64,000 nucleotides of DNA from Betaproteobacteria bacterium UBA1934 (GCA_002337055.1 DDFG01000004.1:1-64000), one strand, 5' to 3'. Counted from the stretch's first letter, positions 34,437 through 44,531 are shown. Made by a program: numbers and translations. Notes: a model not told the origin generated them from the sequence alone.

Positions 34437-36973
34437 TCCTCCTCGGTTTCGACGACCTTTTCGAGGCCGGCCAGTTTTTCGCCTTCGTCCAGCGAAATCA
34501 GCGTCACGCCTTGCGTGGCGCGGCCGAGTTCGCGAATTTCAGAAACGCGGGTGCGGATCAGCACGCCGCCGGTGGTGATCAGCATGATCTCATCTTCGTC
34601 GCCGACCAGCTTGGCCGCCACGATATGACCATTGCGGGCGCTGGCGGCAATGGCGATGACGCCCTGCGTGCCGCGACCGGAATGGCGGAAATCGCCGAGT
34701 GCCGTACGTTTGCCGTAACCGTTTTCGGTCGCCACCAGCACGGTCTGCTGCTCGTTTTCGGCGACCAGCAGGGAAATGACCGCCTGCTTGGGTTGCAGCT
34801 TCATGCCGCGAACGCCGCGCGCCTGGCGGCCCATGGGCCGGACGTCTTCTTCGTCGAACCACACGGCCTTGCCGCCGCTCGACACCAACACGATATCGTT
34901 CTGGCCGTTGGTCAGTTCGGCACCCACCAGATAATCGCCCTCGTCCAGCGCCACGGCGATGATGCCGGCCTTGCGCGGATTGGAGAAATCGGAGAGCGGC
35001 GTCTTCTTGACCGTGCCCATGACCGTGGCCATGAAAATGTAGCGATCCTCGGCAAATTCCTTGACCGGCAGCACGGCATTGATCTGTTCGCCCTCCTCCA
35101 GCGGGAAGAGATTGACGATCGGCTTGCCGCGGCTGGTGCGGCTCCCCTGCGGCACTTCGTATACCTTCAGCCAATAGCAACGGCCGCGGTTGGAGAAGCA
35201 GAGAATGTAGTCATGCGTGTTGGCGACGAAAAGATGATCGATGAAATCTTCATCCTTGATCGCGGTTGCCGACTTGCCACGGCCGCCGCGACGCTGGGCG
35301 CGGTAATCGGTGAGCGGTTGCGACTTGAAATAGCCGCCATGCGACAGGGTCACGACCATGTCCTGCGGCGTGATCAGGTCTTCGATGCCGAGCTCGGTCG
35401 TGTTGGTAACGATTTCGGAACGGCGGGTGTCGCCGAACTGGTCGCGGATGGCGGTCAATTCCGCAACAATGATCTCGGTGATGCGCTGCGGCTTGGCGAG
35501 GATGTCGAGCAGGTCGGCGATCTTTTCCATCACCTCCTTGTATTCGCCGACGATCTTGTCCTGCTCCAAGCCGGTCAGGCGCTGCAGGCGAAGTTCCAGA
35601 ATCGCTTGCGCCTGCGCATCCGACAGGCGATACCCTTGGGAGGACAACCCGAATTCCGGCGCCAGCCCTTCCGGACGGGAGGCGTCGGCCGCCGAACGAT
35701 TGAGCATTTCCTCGACCACCGGGCTGCGCCATTCGCGCGCCATCAGGCCGCGCTTGGCATCGGCCGGGGTCGGTGCCGCCTTGATCAGGGCGATGATCTC
35801 GTCAACGTTGGAAAGCGCCACCGCCAAGCCTTCGAGCACGTGGCCGCGTTCGCGCGCCTTGCGCAGTTCGAAAACGGTACGCCGGGTGACCACCTCGCGC
35901 CGGTGCGACAGGAAGCACTCCAGCATCTGCTTCAGGTTCAGCAGGCGCGGCTGGCCATCGACCAGCGCCACCATGTTCATGCCGAAAGTGTCCTGCAACT
36001 GCGTTTGCTTGTAGAGGTTGTTGAGCACGACCTCAGGCATTTCGCCACGCTTCAGTTCGATGACCACGCGCATGCCGGACTTGTCGGACTCGTCCTGAAT
36101 GTGCGAAATACCCTCGATTTTCTTGTCGTTGACCAGTTCGGCGATCTTTTCGAGCAGGCTCTTTTTGTTCACCTGGTAAGGCAGTTCATCGACGATGATT
36201 GCCTGCTTGTTACCCTTTTCCAGATCCTCGACATGGGTACGGGCGCGCATGATGACCCGGCCGCGGCCGGTCAGGTAGCCTTCGCGCACGCCGCCAATGC
36301 CGTAGATGAACCCCGCCGTCGGGAAATCCGGCGCCGGAATGTATTCGATCAATTCCTCGATGCTGATCGCCGGGTTGGAGAGCAGTGCCAAACAACCGGC
36401 AATCACTTCGTTCAGGTTATGCGGCGGGATATTGGTGGCCATCCCGACGGCAATACCTGCTGCACCGTTTATCAGCAAATTTGGAATCCGCGCCGGCATG
36501 ACCAACGGCTCCTGCTCTGAGCCGTCATAGTTGGGGCCGAAATCGACCGTTTCCTTGTCGATGTCTTCCAGCAGTTGATGGCCGATCTTGGCCATGCGCA
36601 CTTCCGTGTAACGCATCGCAGCGGCATTGTCGCCGTCGACCGAGCCGAAATTACCCTGTCCGTCGACCAGCATGTAGCGTAGTGAAAAATCCTGCGCCAT
36701 GCGAACGATGGTGTCGTATACCGCTGTGTCGCCGTGCGGGTGATATTTACCGATCACGTCGCCGACGACGCGGGCCGATTTTTTGTAGGCCTTGTTCCAG
36801 TCGTTGCCGAGTTCGTGCATCGCAAACAGCACGCGGCGATGCACGGGCTTCAAGCCGTCGCGCGCATCGGGCAGCGCCCGGCCGACAATCACGCTCATCG
36901 CGTAATCGAGATAGGAGCGGCGCATCTCGTCTTCGAGGCTGACCGGCAATGTTTCCTTGGCGAATTGTTCCAT
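34433..36973 (-). CDS. gyrA: DNA gyrase subunit A
   Basis: 846 residues. Catalytic Y122 in AMRYTEVRM; the quinolone region reads HPHGDTAVYDT with T83 and D87 in E. coli numbering. The C-terminal beta-pinwheel carries the GyrA box QRRGGRGKS, which separates it from ParC. It heads the run gyrA-serC-pheA-hisC-tyrA. T83 is found as wild type in several proteobacteria, so it does not show resistance by itself. Confidence 0.97.
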   Translation of the reverse strand: MEQFAKETLPVSLEDEMRRSYLDYAMSVIVGRALPDARDGLKPVHRRVLFAMHELGNDWNKAYKKSARVVGDVIGKYHPHGDTAVYDTIVRMAQDFSLRYMLVDGQGNFGSVDGDNAAAMRYTEVRMAKIGHQLLEDIDKETVDFGPNYDGSEQEPLVMPARIPNLLINGAAGIAVGMATNIPPHNLNEVIAGCLALLSNPAISIEELIEYIPAPDFPTAGFIYGIGGVREGYLTGRGRVIMRARTHVEDLEKGNKQAIIVDELPYQVNKKSLLEKIAELVNDKKIEGISHIQDESDKSGMRVVIELKRGEMPEVVLNNLYKQTQLQDTFGMNMVALVDGQPRLLNLKQMLECFLSHRREVVTRRTVFELRKARERGHVLEGLAVALSNVDEIIALIKAAPTPADAKRGLMAREWRSPVVEEMLNRSAADASRPEGLAPEFGLSSQGYRLSDAQAQAILELRLQRLTGLEQDKIVGEYKEVMEKIADLLDILAKPQRITEIIVAELTAIRDQFGDTRRSEIVTNTTELGIEDLITPQDMVVTLSHGGYFKSQPLTDYRAQRRGGRGKSATAIKDEDFIDHLFVANTHDYILCFSNRGRCYWLKVYEVPQGSRTSRGKPIVNLFPLEEGEQINAVLPVKEFAEDRYIFMATVMGTVKKTPLSDFSNPRKAGIIAVALDEGDYLVGAELTNGQNDIVLVSSGGKAVWFDEEDVRPMGRQARGVRGMKLQPKQAVISLLVAENEQQTVLVATENGYGKRTALGDFRHSGRGTQGVIAIAASARNGHIVAAKLVGDEDEIMLITTGGVLIRTRVSEIRELGRATQGVTLISLDEGEKLAGLEKVVETEEE

Positions 36974-37070
36974 TGATCCCTAGGGCGCCCGGACGGCGCG
37001 AATTTGTATTTGGTTGTAATGAGCCGAATTTGCTATTTTACCACGCTGCACCCGCGCATTCGGAGACGCC

Positions 37071-38405
37071 ATGTCAGAGAAAATCGACCTTCTGCTCGAA
37101 CCCCGTTGGGTCGCGCCGGTTGAACCGGCCACCGTGCTGGAGGACCACGCGATTGCGGTACGTGGCGACCGCATCGTTGCCATCTGCCCGCGGGCCGAGG
37201 CCGCCTCGCGGTTTACTACGCGCGAATACTTGCGCCTACCCGATCACATCGTCATTCCCGGCCTTATTAACCTGCACAGTCATGCGGCGATGTCGCTGAT
37301 GCGAGGTCTCGTCGACGATCTCCCGCTCATGGAATGGTTGCACAAGTACATCTGGCCGACCGAGGCGGCGCATGTTTCTCTGGATTTCGTGCGTGACGGG
37401 ACGCTACTCGCCTGCGCGGAAATGTTGCGCGGCGGCATAACCTGTTTCAACGACATGTATTTCTTTCCGCAGGCTGCGGCGGAAGCTGCCGTCGAGGCCG
37501 GAATGCGCGCCAGTCTAGGCATCACGGTGCTGGAATTTCCCAATGCCTATGCAAGCGATGCCACCGACTACCTCAACAAAGGCCTCGCCGTGCGCGACCA
37601 GTGGCGCGATCACCCACTGATCTCCTTCTGTCTTGCTCCGCACGCGCCGTACTCGGTTTCTGACGCCACTTTCGAGCGCATCGGCACCCTCGCAGAACAT
37701 CTGAATCTCCCGATCCATTGCCATATTCACGAAACCACAGCGGAGATCGAAGACAGCCTGACACGCTACGGTGTGCGCCCGTTGGCTCGCCTGAAAGCCC
37801 TGGGTTTGCTCGGCCCGACGTTCATCGGAGTACATGCTGTGCATTTGGAAGAGAGCGAAATCGAAATTCTTGCAAAATTTGGCTGCTCTATCGCACACTG
37901 CCCGGGTTCAAATCTCAAACTAGCCAGCGGCATCGCACCTACGACAAGTCTGATCAAGGCTGGCGTCAATCTCGGCCTGGGCACCGATGGCGCGGCAAGC
38001 AACAATCGCCTCGACATGTTTCAGGAAATGCGTCAGGCCGCGCTACTGGCCAAGGTCGCCAGTCGTGACGCAGCCGCCTTTCCGGCGCACGCAGCGCTGC
38101 GTGCCGCAACCCTGTCGGGCGCTACAGCGCTTGGTCTAGAGACCTCCATCGGATCACTGCAACCCGGTAAACAAGCCGATTTGTGCGCAGTCGATTTGGG
38201 TCAGGTTGTGACACAACCTTGTTATGATCCTGTCGCACAATTGGTCTACGCTGCGGCCCGAGACCAGGTGACTCACGTCTGGATTGCTGGAAAGTGTTGC
38301 CTGAACAACACCAGCCTTATGAATCTTGCCGAAAACGAATTGAAAAATTCCGTCAGTCTATGGCAAAATAAATTGGTCATCCGCCCAGGGGAGCAGTCAG
38401 GTTGA
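37071..38405 (+). CDS. mtaD: TRZ/ATZ-family amidohydrolase (MtaD-like deaminase)
   Basis: 444 residues. Metal-dependent hydrolase of the 5'-methylthioadenosine/S-adenosylhomocysteine deaminase group. Metal ligands are seen in NLHSHAAMS (HxH), HCHIHET and GTDGAASN. Probably recycles adenosyl nucleosides; exact substrate not proven by sequence. It is divergent from gyrA across a 97-bp gap. Its 3' end lies 45 bp before the OmpA-family gene. Confidence 0.88.
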   Translation: MSEKIDLLLEPRWVAPVEPATVLEDHAIAVRGDRIVAICPRAEAASRFTTREYLRLPDHIVIPGLINLHSHAAMSLMRGLVDDLPLMEWLHKYIWPTEAAHVSLDFVRDGTLLACAEMLRGGITCFNDMYFFPQAAAEAAVEAGMRASLGITVLEFPNAYASDATDYLNKGLAVRDQWRDHPLISFCLAPHAPYSVSDATFERIGTLAEHLNLPIHCHIHETTAEIEDSLTRYGVRPLARLKALGLLGPTFIGVHAVHLEESEIEILAKFGCSIAHCPGSNLKLASGIAPTTSLIKAGVNLGLGTDGAASNNRLDMFQEMRQAALLAKVASRDAAAFPAHAALRAATLSGATALGLETSIGSLQPGKQADLCAVDLGQVVTQPCYDPVAQLVYAAARDQVTHVWIAGKCCLNNTSLMNLAENELKNSVSLWQNKLVIRPGEQSG

Positions 38406-38450
38406 GCGGGTCAGTCAGTTCGATGTCTTCACAAATGAGGAAAAAAGACG

Positions 38451-39155
38451 ATGAATAACTTTGCAAAAAAATCGGCCCTGCTGGCTCTGGTCGCTGGCCT
38501 TGGTCTGAGTGGCGTCTCCGTTGCTCAAGCCCAGGAACGTGTGTACTGGACTGCGCCCGCTGTGAATAACGTTGTCGTCCGCGACACGTATAACCTCTGC
38601 TGGCGTACTCCTTACTGGACACCCGCGCTGGCAGCCAAGGATCCGGCCGGTTGCGAATGCGACAAGGACCTGCTGCCCAAGGAAGTCTGTGCCCCGCCGG
38701 CACCGAAGGTCGAAACGCCCAAGGGTCCGGTTAGCCTGCCGGGTGTGGTCGGTGACCGCATTAAGCTGAATGCCGACTTCCTGTTCGATTTCGACAAGGC
38801 TGTGTTGCGTCCGGAAGGCAAGAAGGTGCTGGATGACCTCGCTGCCAAGATGATGAAGCCGGTTCAGCTCGAAGTTGCCCTGATCGTTGGCCATACCGAC
38901 CGCATCGGCTCGGATGACTACAACCAGAAGCTGTCCGAAAAGCGCGCGGTTGCCGTCAAGGACTACCTGATCTCCAAGGGTCTGGAAGCCAACCGCCTCT
39001 ACACTGAAGGCAAGGGCGAAAAGTGGCCCACCAAGGACACCGAAAAGTGCACGAAGATGGGTGCGGAAAACGGCCACAACAAGAAGCTGGTCGCCTGCCT
39101 GCAACCGGATCGCCGTGTCGAGATCGAAATCGTTGGCGTGAAGCCGACCAAGTAA
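38451..39155 (+). CDS. OmpA-family outer-membrane protein
   Basis: 234 residues. Signal peptide with hydrophobic LLALVAGLGLSG and probable cleavage after AQA (about residue 27). The C-terminal OmpA domain (about 110-230) has DFDKAVLRPEGKKVLD, VGHTDRIGSDDYNQKLSEKRA and DRRVEIEI, a peptidoglycan-binding fold. The middle contains four Cys (CWRTP, GCECD, VCAPP). The N-terminal barrel is missing, so it is more like a periplasmic anchor than classic OmpA. Confidence 0.9.
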   Translation: MNNFAKKSALLALVAGLGLSGVSVAQAQERVYWTAPAVNNVVVRDTYNLCWRTPYWTPALAAKDPAGCECDKDLLPKEVCAPPAPKVETPKGPVSLPGVVGDRIKLNADFLFDFDKAVLRPEGKKVLDDLAAKMMKPVQLEVALIVGHTDRIGSDDYNQKLSEKRAVAVKDYLISKGLEANRLYTEGKGEKWPTKDTEKCTKMGAENGHNKKLVACLQPDRRVEIEIVGVKPTK

Positions 39156-39173
39156 TTTCGTTTCTCGGTCAAG

Positions 39174-39199
39174 AAAGCCCTGCCCCGGCAGGGCTTTTT
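39174..39199 (+). terminator. Rho-independent terminator after the OmpA-family gene
   Basis: An 11-bp stem AAAGCCCTGCC / GGCAGGGCTTT with a two-base loop and a T run. It separates the outer-membrane gene from ubiG, though the ubiG ribosome-binding site follows only five bases later. Confidence 0.85.
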
Positions 39200-39214
39200 C
39201 ATTTGGAGGATGAC

Positions 39215-39913
39215 GTGATCAATGCCGACCCGAGCGAACTTGCCAAGTTCAGCGAACTCGCCCATCGCTGGTGGGATCCCCATAGCGAATTCAAGCCCCT
39301 GCACGAAATCAACCCGCTTCGGCTGGACTGGATCGATCGCCACCTTGGATTGGCCGGAAAAACCGTGCTGGATGTAGGATGCGGCGGCGGGCTGCTCTCT
39401 GAAGGCATGGCCACTCGTGGCGCCAACGTGACGGGCATCGACCTTTCGGAGAAGGCGCTCGGCGTGGCGCGTCTGCATCTGCTGGAGAGCGGTCAGAAAG
39501 TGGACTATCGGCTGATCTCGGCCGAACAGTGCGCAGCCGAATATCCGGGGCATTTCGATGCGGTGACGTGTCTTGAAATGCTGGAGCATGTGCCCGACCC
39601 GGCCAGTGTGGTTGCCGCGTGCGCCCGTCTTGTCAAACCCGGCGGGCAGGTTTTCTTTTCGACGCTCAATCGCAACCCGAAGTCGTATCTGATGGCAGTT
39701 GTTGGCGCCGAGTATATTCTTGGCATGCTACCCAAGGGAACGCACGACTACGCCAAATTCATCCGGCCTTCCGAACTGTCGCGCTGGTGCAAACTGGTTG
39801 ATCTGGAGCCGAGCGAACTGATCGGCATGGCCTACAATCCGCTGACCGGACGCTATCGCCTCAATCGCGACCCCAGCGTCAATTACCTCATGCGCACCGT
39901 TCGCGGAACCTGA
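39215..39913 (+). CDS. ubiG: Ubiquinone biosynthesis O-methyltransferase
   Basis: 232 residues. Motif I VLDVGCGGGLLSE, then GIDLSEKAL and FDAVTCLEMLEHVPDP, all typical of UbiG. It performs both O-methylations of ubiquinone synthesis at the membrane. GTG 39215 is the start: GGAGG at 39205-39209 is well placed, and the frame before it lies within the OmpA-family gene and terminator. Followed four bases later by gph. Confidence 0.95.
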   Translation: MINADPSELAKFSELAHRWWDPHSEFKPLHEINPLRLDWIDRHLGLAGKTVLDVGCGGGLLSEGMATRGANVTGIDLSEKALGVARLHLLESGQKVDYRLISAEQCAAEYPGHFDAVTCLEMLEHVPDPASVVAACARLVKPGGQVFFSTLNRNPKSYLMAVVGAEYILGMLPKGTHDYAKFIRPSELSRWCKLVDLEPSELIGMAYNPLTGRYRLNRDPSVNYLMRTVRGT

Positions 39914-39917
39914 CGCG

Positions 39918-40586
39918 ATGCCCCGGTTCGACGCTGTCCTCTTCGATCTCGATGGCACGCTGGCCGACACCGCGCCCGATCTGGCGCGGGCGCTCAATCG
40001 CCTGCGCGCCGAGGAAGGCCATTCCGATGTGCCTTTTGAACATCTGCGGCCACATACCTCGTCCGGTGTGCGCGGCATGCTGGGCGCCGGATTTGGCATG
40101 ACAGCCACGCATCCGGACTATACGCGCCTGTCTGCCCGTTTTCTCGACCTGTATGCTGCCCACCTTTGCGTCGAGACGCGTCTATTCGACGGCATGGATG
40201 CGGTGCTCACCCGACTCGATAACGCGGGTGTGCCTTGGGGTATCGTCACCAACAAGCGGGCGGAATTCACCCTGCCCTTGCTGGATGCCCTGTTGCTTCG
40301 CCATCGTGCCGCCACCATTGTCAGCGGTGATACGACACCGGCGCGCAAGCCTTCGCCCCTCCCGGTATTGCACGCCTGCGAGGAGATTCAATGCGACCCT
40401 GCACGCGCTTTGTTCGTCGGCGACGACCGCCGCGATATTGACGCCGGACGGGCTGCCGGATCGCGTACAGCAGCGGTCCGTTTCGGCTACCTGGGCATTG
40501 GCGATCCGATCGAGACTTGGGGGGCCGATTTCATTGTTGACGATTGCGCGGGGCTGATCAGCGCGATCTTCGCCAGCACCCGATAA
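39918..40586 (+). CDS. gph: Phosphoglycolate phosphatase
   Basis: 222 residues, HAD family. Motif I FDLDGTLADTAPDL, motif II/III region VTNKRA and motif IV GDDRRDIDAG. Removes phosphate from 2-phosphoglycolate, formed by DNA repair or Rubisco oxygenation. The ubiG-gph pair is common in betaproteobacteria and gammaproteobacteria. Confidence 0.93.
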   Translation: MPRFDAVLFDLDGTLADTAPDLARALNRLRAEEGHSDVPFEHLRPHTSSGVRGMLGAGFGMTATHPDYTRLSARFLDLYAAHLCVETRLFDGMDAVLTRLDNAGVPWGIVTNKRAEFTLPLLDALLLRHRAATIVSGDTTPARKPSPLPVLHACEEIQCDPARALFVGDDRRDIDAGRAAGSRTAAVRFGYLGIGDPIETWGADFIVDDCAGLISAIFASTR

Positions 40587-40606
40587 GGCTCGCCGCGCCC
40601 GGCTTT

Positions 40607-43084
40607 CTATACGCCCTCGCGCAAAACCAGGCTGGGCGGTACTTTCAGCAACCCTCGCAACGCCCACCAGGCGCCGCCCATGCTCAGCAGAGCCCCCACC
40701 AGCACGCTGACCGGCACGACCCACAAATTAGCTTGCATGACAATCTGAAACACTTGTTGCGCCAGCAAGTGCCCGACCGCCAAGGCACCGCTGCCCGCAA
40801 GCAACCCCGCCAGTCCCCCGATCACAGCCATCTCGGTCAATAGAGCCGCCCGTAGTTGACGCTGTCGTGCGCCGATGGCGCGCAGCACGGCCAGTTCATG
40901 CCGGCGCTCGTCGAACAAGGTGATTTGCGCCGCCGCGAGGACCACCATACCCATCAGCACCGTAAAAACAAAAATCAGTTGCACGGCGTCGGCGACATGC
41001 GCCAGCACCCGCCGAAGTTGTTCGAGAATACCGCCGACATCAATCACGGTCAGGTTGGGAAAACGCGCTACCAGGCGCCGTGTCACCGACTCCCGGTCGG
41101 GAGGCACATGCACGCTGAGCAGGTAGCTGGCGGGGTATCGGTCAATAACGCCAGGGGGTGTCAGTACAAAGAAATTGACTCGCATCGAATCCCATTCCAA
41201 CTTGCGCAAACCGATTACCCGAATCGCAATGTCGTCACCCGATACCTTGAATGTCAGTGTATCGCCGACCCGAATGCCCAAGGTGCGTGCCAGCCCTTCT
41301 TCAACGGATGCCAGCGGCTGTCCTGCCTCGTCCGGCGTAAACCAGCGTCCGGAAACAATTTGGTTGCCCGGCGGCAAGTCCATACGCCAGGAAAGATTGA
41401 ATTCACGCTCGACCATGCGTTGCGCACGATCATCGTTGGCGAAATCGCCGCTGCTCACCGGTCGTTCGTTGACGGCCAGTAATCGTCCGCGCACCATCGG
41501 TGCGGGATCAACCGTCAAGCCGGATCGCTCAAATTCCTCTTGCAATGGCTTAACTTGCGAATCCAATATATTGATTATAAATTTATTAGGAGTATCTGGA
41601 GGCGTTGCATTTTGCCAGGCGGCCAACAACTCGCCGCGAGTCACCGAGAGCAGCAGCATGGTGAGCAGCCCCAGCGCAAGGGCGACAATTTGCAAACTAC
41701 TGGACCATGCATGTCGCTCCAGATTGGCCAGACCCTGTCGCCATCCGAACCAGCCCCGCCGCCGCACGTGCCCGAGCAACCACACAGCACTCCGCGCAAT
41801 GCCCAGCGAAACGATGGCGCTGCCCGCCAGCCCCCCGATGCTCCATGCCCCCAGGCGCCAATCGCCGGCCACCCATAGCATCAGCCCTGACAAGGCAATC
41901 AGGCCCGTCAGACGGCTACCGACCAACCCGGCGGCCGGTGGTCCCAGTTCTCGGCGTAAAACGCGCAAGGTCGAAACCTTGCCGAGCCGGAGCAAAGCCG
42001 GCATTGCAAAGCCGCCCAGCAGTACAGCGGCCACAGCGACTCCCTGCGCAACGGGACGCAACGACGGCGCGGGGAGCGCTCCGCCGATCAACTCGATCAA
42101 CCAGCGATAGAGAACGAAATGGGCGGCATACCCCAGCGCGCAACCGGCAATGGCCGAAAAGATCGCCAGCCAGCCGAAGATACCCGCATGCAGCATCGTC
42201 ACACGGGTTGGCGTGGCGCCGAGACAGCGCATGACCGCACACGCATCGAGGTGGCGCTGCAAATAGCGGCGCGTGGCCAGCGAAACGCCAACTGCCGCCA
42301 ACACCACGGTCAGCATCGCCGCCAAGCCGAGAAAACGCTGCCCGCGTTCGAGCGCGCTGCGAATTTCGGGGCGCGCGTTCTGCAAATCCTCCAGGCGTTC
42401 TCCGCGCGCCAGGCGTGGCGTCATTTCGTCGCGGAAACGTTCGATCAGGGCGGGCTCGCCGGACAACAGTATCCGGTAAGTAACGCGCGAACCCGCCTGA
42501 ACCAGATCGGTTGCCGCCAGATCGGACAGTGAAAACATCAGGCGGGGCGCCACGTTCATGAAGGCAACACCACGATCTGGTTCAAAGCTCAGAATGGCAC
42601 TTACGGCGTAGCGCTGGCGGCCCAGTGTAACGGGATCGCCGACCGAGACACCCAGTTCTCCCGCCAGACGCTCGTCCAGCCACACGCTGCCGGGGGCGGG
42701 CCCGGATGCCGCCGCCTCGTCACCGCCATCACGGCGCTTGACGCGCAACTGCCCGCGCAGCGGATACGCTTCGCTGACTGCCTTGATCTCGGCCAAATGC
42801 ATGCGCTCGCTGGTCACCACCATGCTCGGAAAGGTCTGTGTCTCAGCCAGCCGCAGACCTCGGTCAAGCGCCTGCTGACGCACGTCCTGTCCCCAAGGGT
42901 GATCGGAAACGAGCAGCAGATCGCCGCCTAGCCACTGCGCGGCCTCCAATGTCAGTGCACGACCGACGCGGTCGGTGACGAACCCGACCGCGGTCACCGC
43001 GGCTACCGCCAGCACCAAGGCCAGCGCCAGCAGACGCATTTCGCCGGAACGCCAGTCTCGACGAAACATTCGCCAGGTCAGCAT
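40607..43084 (-). CDS. FtsX/YbbP-like ABC transporter permease
   Basis: 825 residues. A short N-terminal membrane segment (RLLALALVLAVAAVTAV), large periplasmic regions and two FtsX-type permease blocks (around 250-400 and 700-810), as in E. coli YbbP. Such proteins usually need an ATPase partner (YbbA/LolD-like), which is not encoded in the neighbourhood. Substrate unknown; lipoprotein or lipid movement is likely for the family. Confidence 0.88.
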   Translation of the reverse strand: MLTWRMFRRDWRSGEMRLLALALVLAVAAVTAVGFVTDRVGRALTLEAAQWLGGDLLLVSDHPWGQDVRQQALDRGLRLAETQTFPSMVVTSERMHLAEIKAVSEAYPLRGQLRVKRRDGGDEAAASGPAPGSVWLDERLAGELGVSVGDPVTLGRQRYAVSAILSFEPDRGVAFMNVAPRLMFSLSDLAATDLVQAGSRVTYRILLSGEPALIERFRDEMTPRLARGERLEDLQNARPEIRSALERGQRFLGLAAMLTVVLAAVGVSLATRRYLQRHLDACAVMRCLGATPTRVTMLHAGIFGWLAIFSAIAGCALGYAAHFVLYRWLIELIGGALPAPSLRPVAQGVAVAAVLLGGFAMPALLRLGKVSTLRVLRRELGPPAAGLVGSRLTGLIALSGLMLWVAGDWRLGAWSIGGLAGSAIVSLGIARSAVWLLGHVRRRGWFGWRQGLANLERHAWSSSLQIVALALGLLTMLLLSVTRGELLAAWQNATPPDTPNKFIINILDSQVKPLQEEFERSGLTVDPAPMVRGRLLAVNERPVSSGDFANDDRAQRMVEREFNLSWRMDLPPGNQIVSGRWFTPDEAGQPLASVEEGLARTLGIRVGDTLTFKVSGDDIAIRVIGLRKLEWDSMRVNFFVLTPPGVIDRYPASYLLSVHVPPDRESVTRRLVARFPNLTVIDVGGILEQLRRVLAHVADAVQLIFVFTVLMGMVVLAAAQITLFDERRHELAVLRAIGARQRQLRAALLTEMAVIGGLAGLLAGSGALAVGHLLAQQVFQIVMQANLWVVPVSVLVGALLSMGGAWWALRGLLKVPPSLVLREGV

Positions 43085-43139
43085 TCCGATCCCCTTCCTT
43101 CTTGTCGCGCTTCAAGGGATTTCATTGCCACCCTGCCGC

Positions 43140-44498
43140 TCATCCGAATTGCCGTAACTGCTCGATGGCTTCGTCAACCCGCCGCACGGCAACGATCTCA
43201 AGCCCCGGAATGGGCTGTCGGGGGCGATTGCTTTCGGGAACCAAGGCGCGCGAAAAACCGAGCTTGACGGCTTCTTTCAAGCGCTCCTGGCCGCGCGGGG
43301 CGGGACGAATTTCCCCTGCCAGACCAACTTCACCAAAAACAACAAGTTTCTTCGGTAGTGTTCTGTTTCGTAAAGAAGAAACAATTGCAAGAATCACCGC
43401 GAGATCGGCGGCAGGTTCGCTGATCCGCACGCCACCTACGGCGTTCACAAAGACATCCTGATCAAAACAACCCACCCCGGCGTGCCGATGCAGCACCGCC
43501 AGCAGCATGGCCAGACGTTGGGCATCCAGCCCCACGGTCAGACGCCGGGGATTGCCGTGTGCCGAATCGACGAGCGCCTGGATTTCAACCAACAACGGCC
43601 GGGTTCCCTCCTGCGTCACCATGACGCAGGAACCTGGCACATCCTGCCCGTGCTGCGACAGAAACAGCGCCGACGGATTGCTAACGCCTTTGAGGCCCCG
43701 GTCTGTCATGGCGAAGACGCCGAGTTCGTTAACGGCCCCAAAACGATTCTTGCAGGCTCGCACCAGCCGGAAACTGGAATGCGTGTCGCCCTCGAAATAA
43801 AGCACGGTATCGACAATGTGTTCGAGCACGCGCGGGCCGGCCAGCGCGCCTTCCTTGGTGACATGCCCGACCAGCACGATGGTGGTGCCGGATTGTTTCG
43901 CCAGGCGCGTCAATTGGGCCGCGCATTCGCGCACCTGCACAACCGAGCCGGGGGCACTGGAAAGTTGATCCGACCAGAGCGTCTGGATGGAATCGATTAC
44001 GGCCACCGCCGGTCTTTCGGCGTTGAGCACGCCGAGTATCTTCTCCAGATTGATTTCGGCCAGCAAGTTGAGCCGACTGCCGTCCAGCCCCAGTCGCCTG
44101 GCGCGCAGCGCGACCTGCTCGCCGGACTCCTCGCCGCTGACATACACCGTGCCGTGTGTGTGCGACAGCGCCGAGAGGGCCTGCAACAACAGGGTGCTCT
44201 TACCGATGCCCGGATCGCCACCGATGAGCACCACGCCGCCCGCCACCAGCCCGCCACCCAACGCACGGTCGAATTCGGGAATACCAGTCGGCAGACGATC
44301 CACCTCGCGCGCCGCGATGTCCGACAATACTTGCAGGCGCGCCACCTGCGCCAGCGAATCGAAGCGATGACCCGACGCCGTTTCGGCAACCGATTCGACC
44401 AAGGTGTTCCACTCGCCGCAACCGGGGCACTGGCCCTGCCATTTCGGGCTGCTCGCGCCGCATTCGGCACAGACATGAATTGTCTTGCTCTTGGCCAC
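43140..44498 (-). CDS. radA: DNA repair protein RadA (Sms)
   Basis: 452 residues. N-terminal zinc finger C-x2-C...C-x2-C (CAECG, CPGCG), Walker A GGDPGIGKST, the RadA-specific KNRFG motif and a C-terminal Lon-protease-like domain. It drives branch migration in recombination. Start is GTG 44498, with GGGAGA five to six bases upstream; no ATG is better placed. Confidence 0.95.
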   Translation of the reverse strand: MAKSKTIHVCAECGASSPKWQGQCPGCGEWNTLVESVAETASGHRFDSLAQVARLQVLSDIAAREVDRLPTGIPEFDRALGGGLVAGGVVLIGGDPGIGKSTLLLQALSALSHTHGTVYVSGEESGEQVALRARRLGLDGSRLNLLAEINLEKILGVLNAERPAVAVIDSIQTLWSDQLSSAPGSVVQVRECAAQLTRLAKQSGTTIVLVGHVTKEGALAGPRVLEHIVDTVLYFEGDTHSSFRLVRACKNRFGAVNELGVFAMTDRGLKGVSNPSALFLSQHGQDVPGSCVMVTQEGTRPLLVEIQALVDSAHGNPRRLTVGLDAQRLAMLLAVLHRHAGVGCFDQDVFVNAVGGVRISEPAADLAVILAIVSSLRNRTLPKKLVVFGEVGLAGEIRPAPRGQERLKEAVKLGFSRALVPESNRPRQPIPGLEIVAVRRVDEAIEQLRQFG

Positions 44499-44531
44499 CT
44501 TATCTCCCGAAACGTTTGCGGCGTATCGCGT

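Noticed and set aside
34511..36520. A 669-codon open frame opposite gyrA
   Set aside because: It is a GC-rich shadow of gyrA, shows no recognisable motif, and gyrA itself is unmistakable.
34433..36973. GyrA T83 as a quinolone-resistance mutation
   Set aside because: Thr is a natural residue at this position in several proteobacteria, so the sequence alone does not show resistance.
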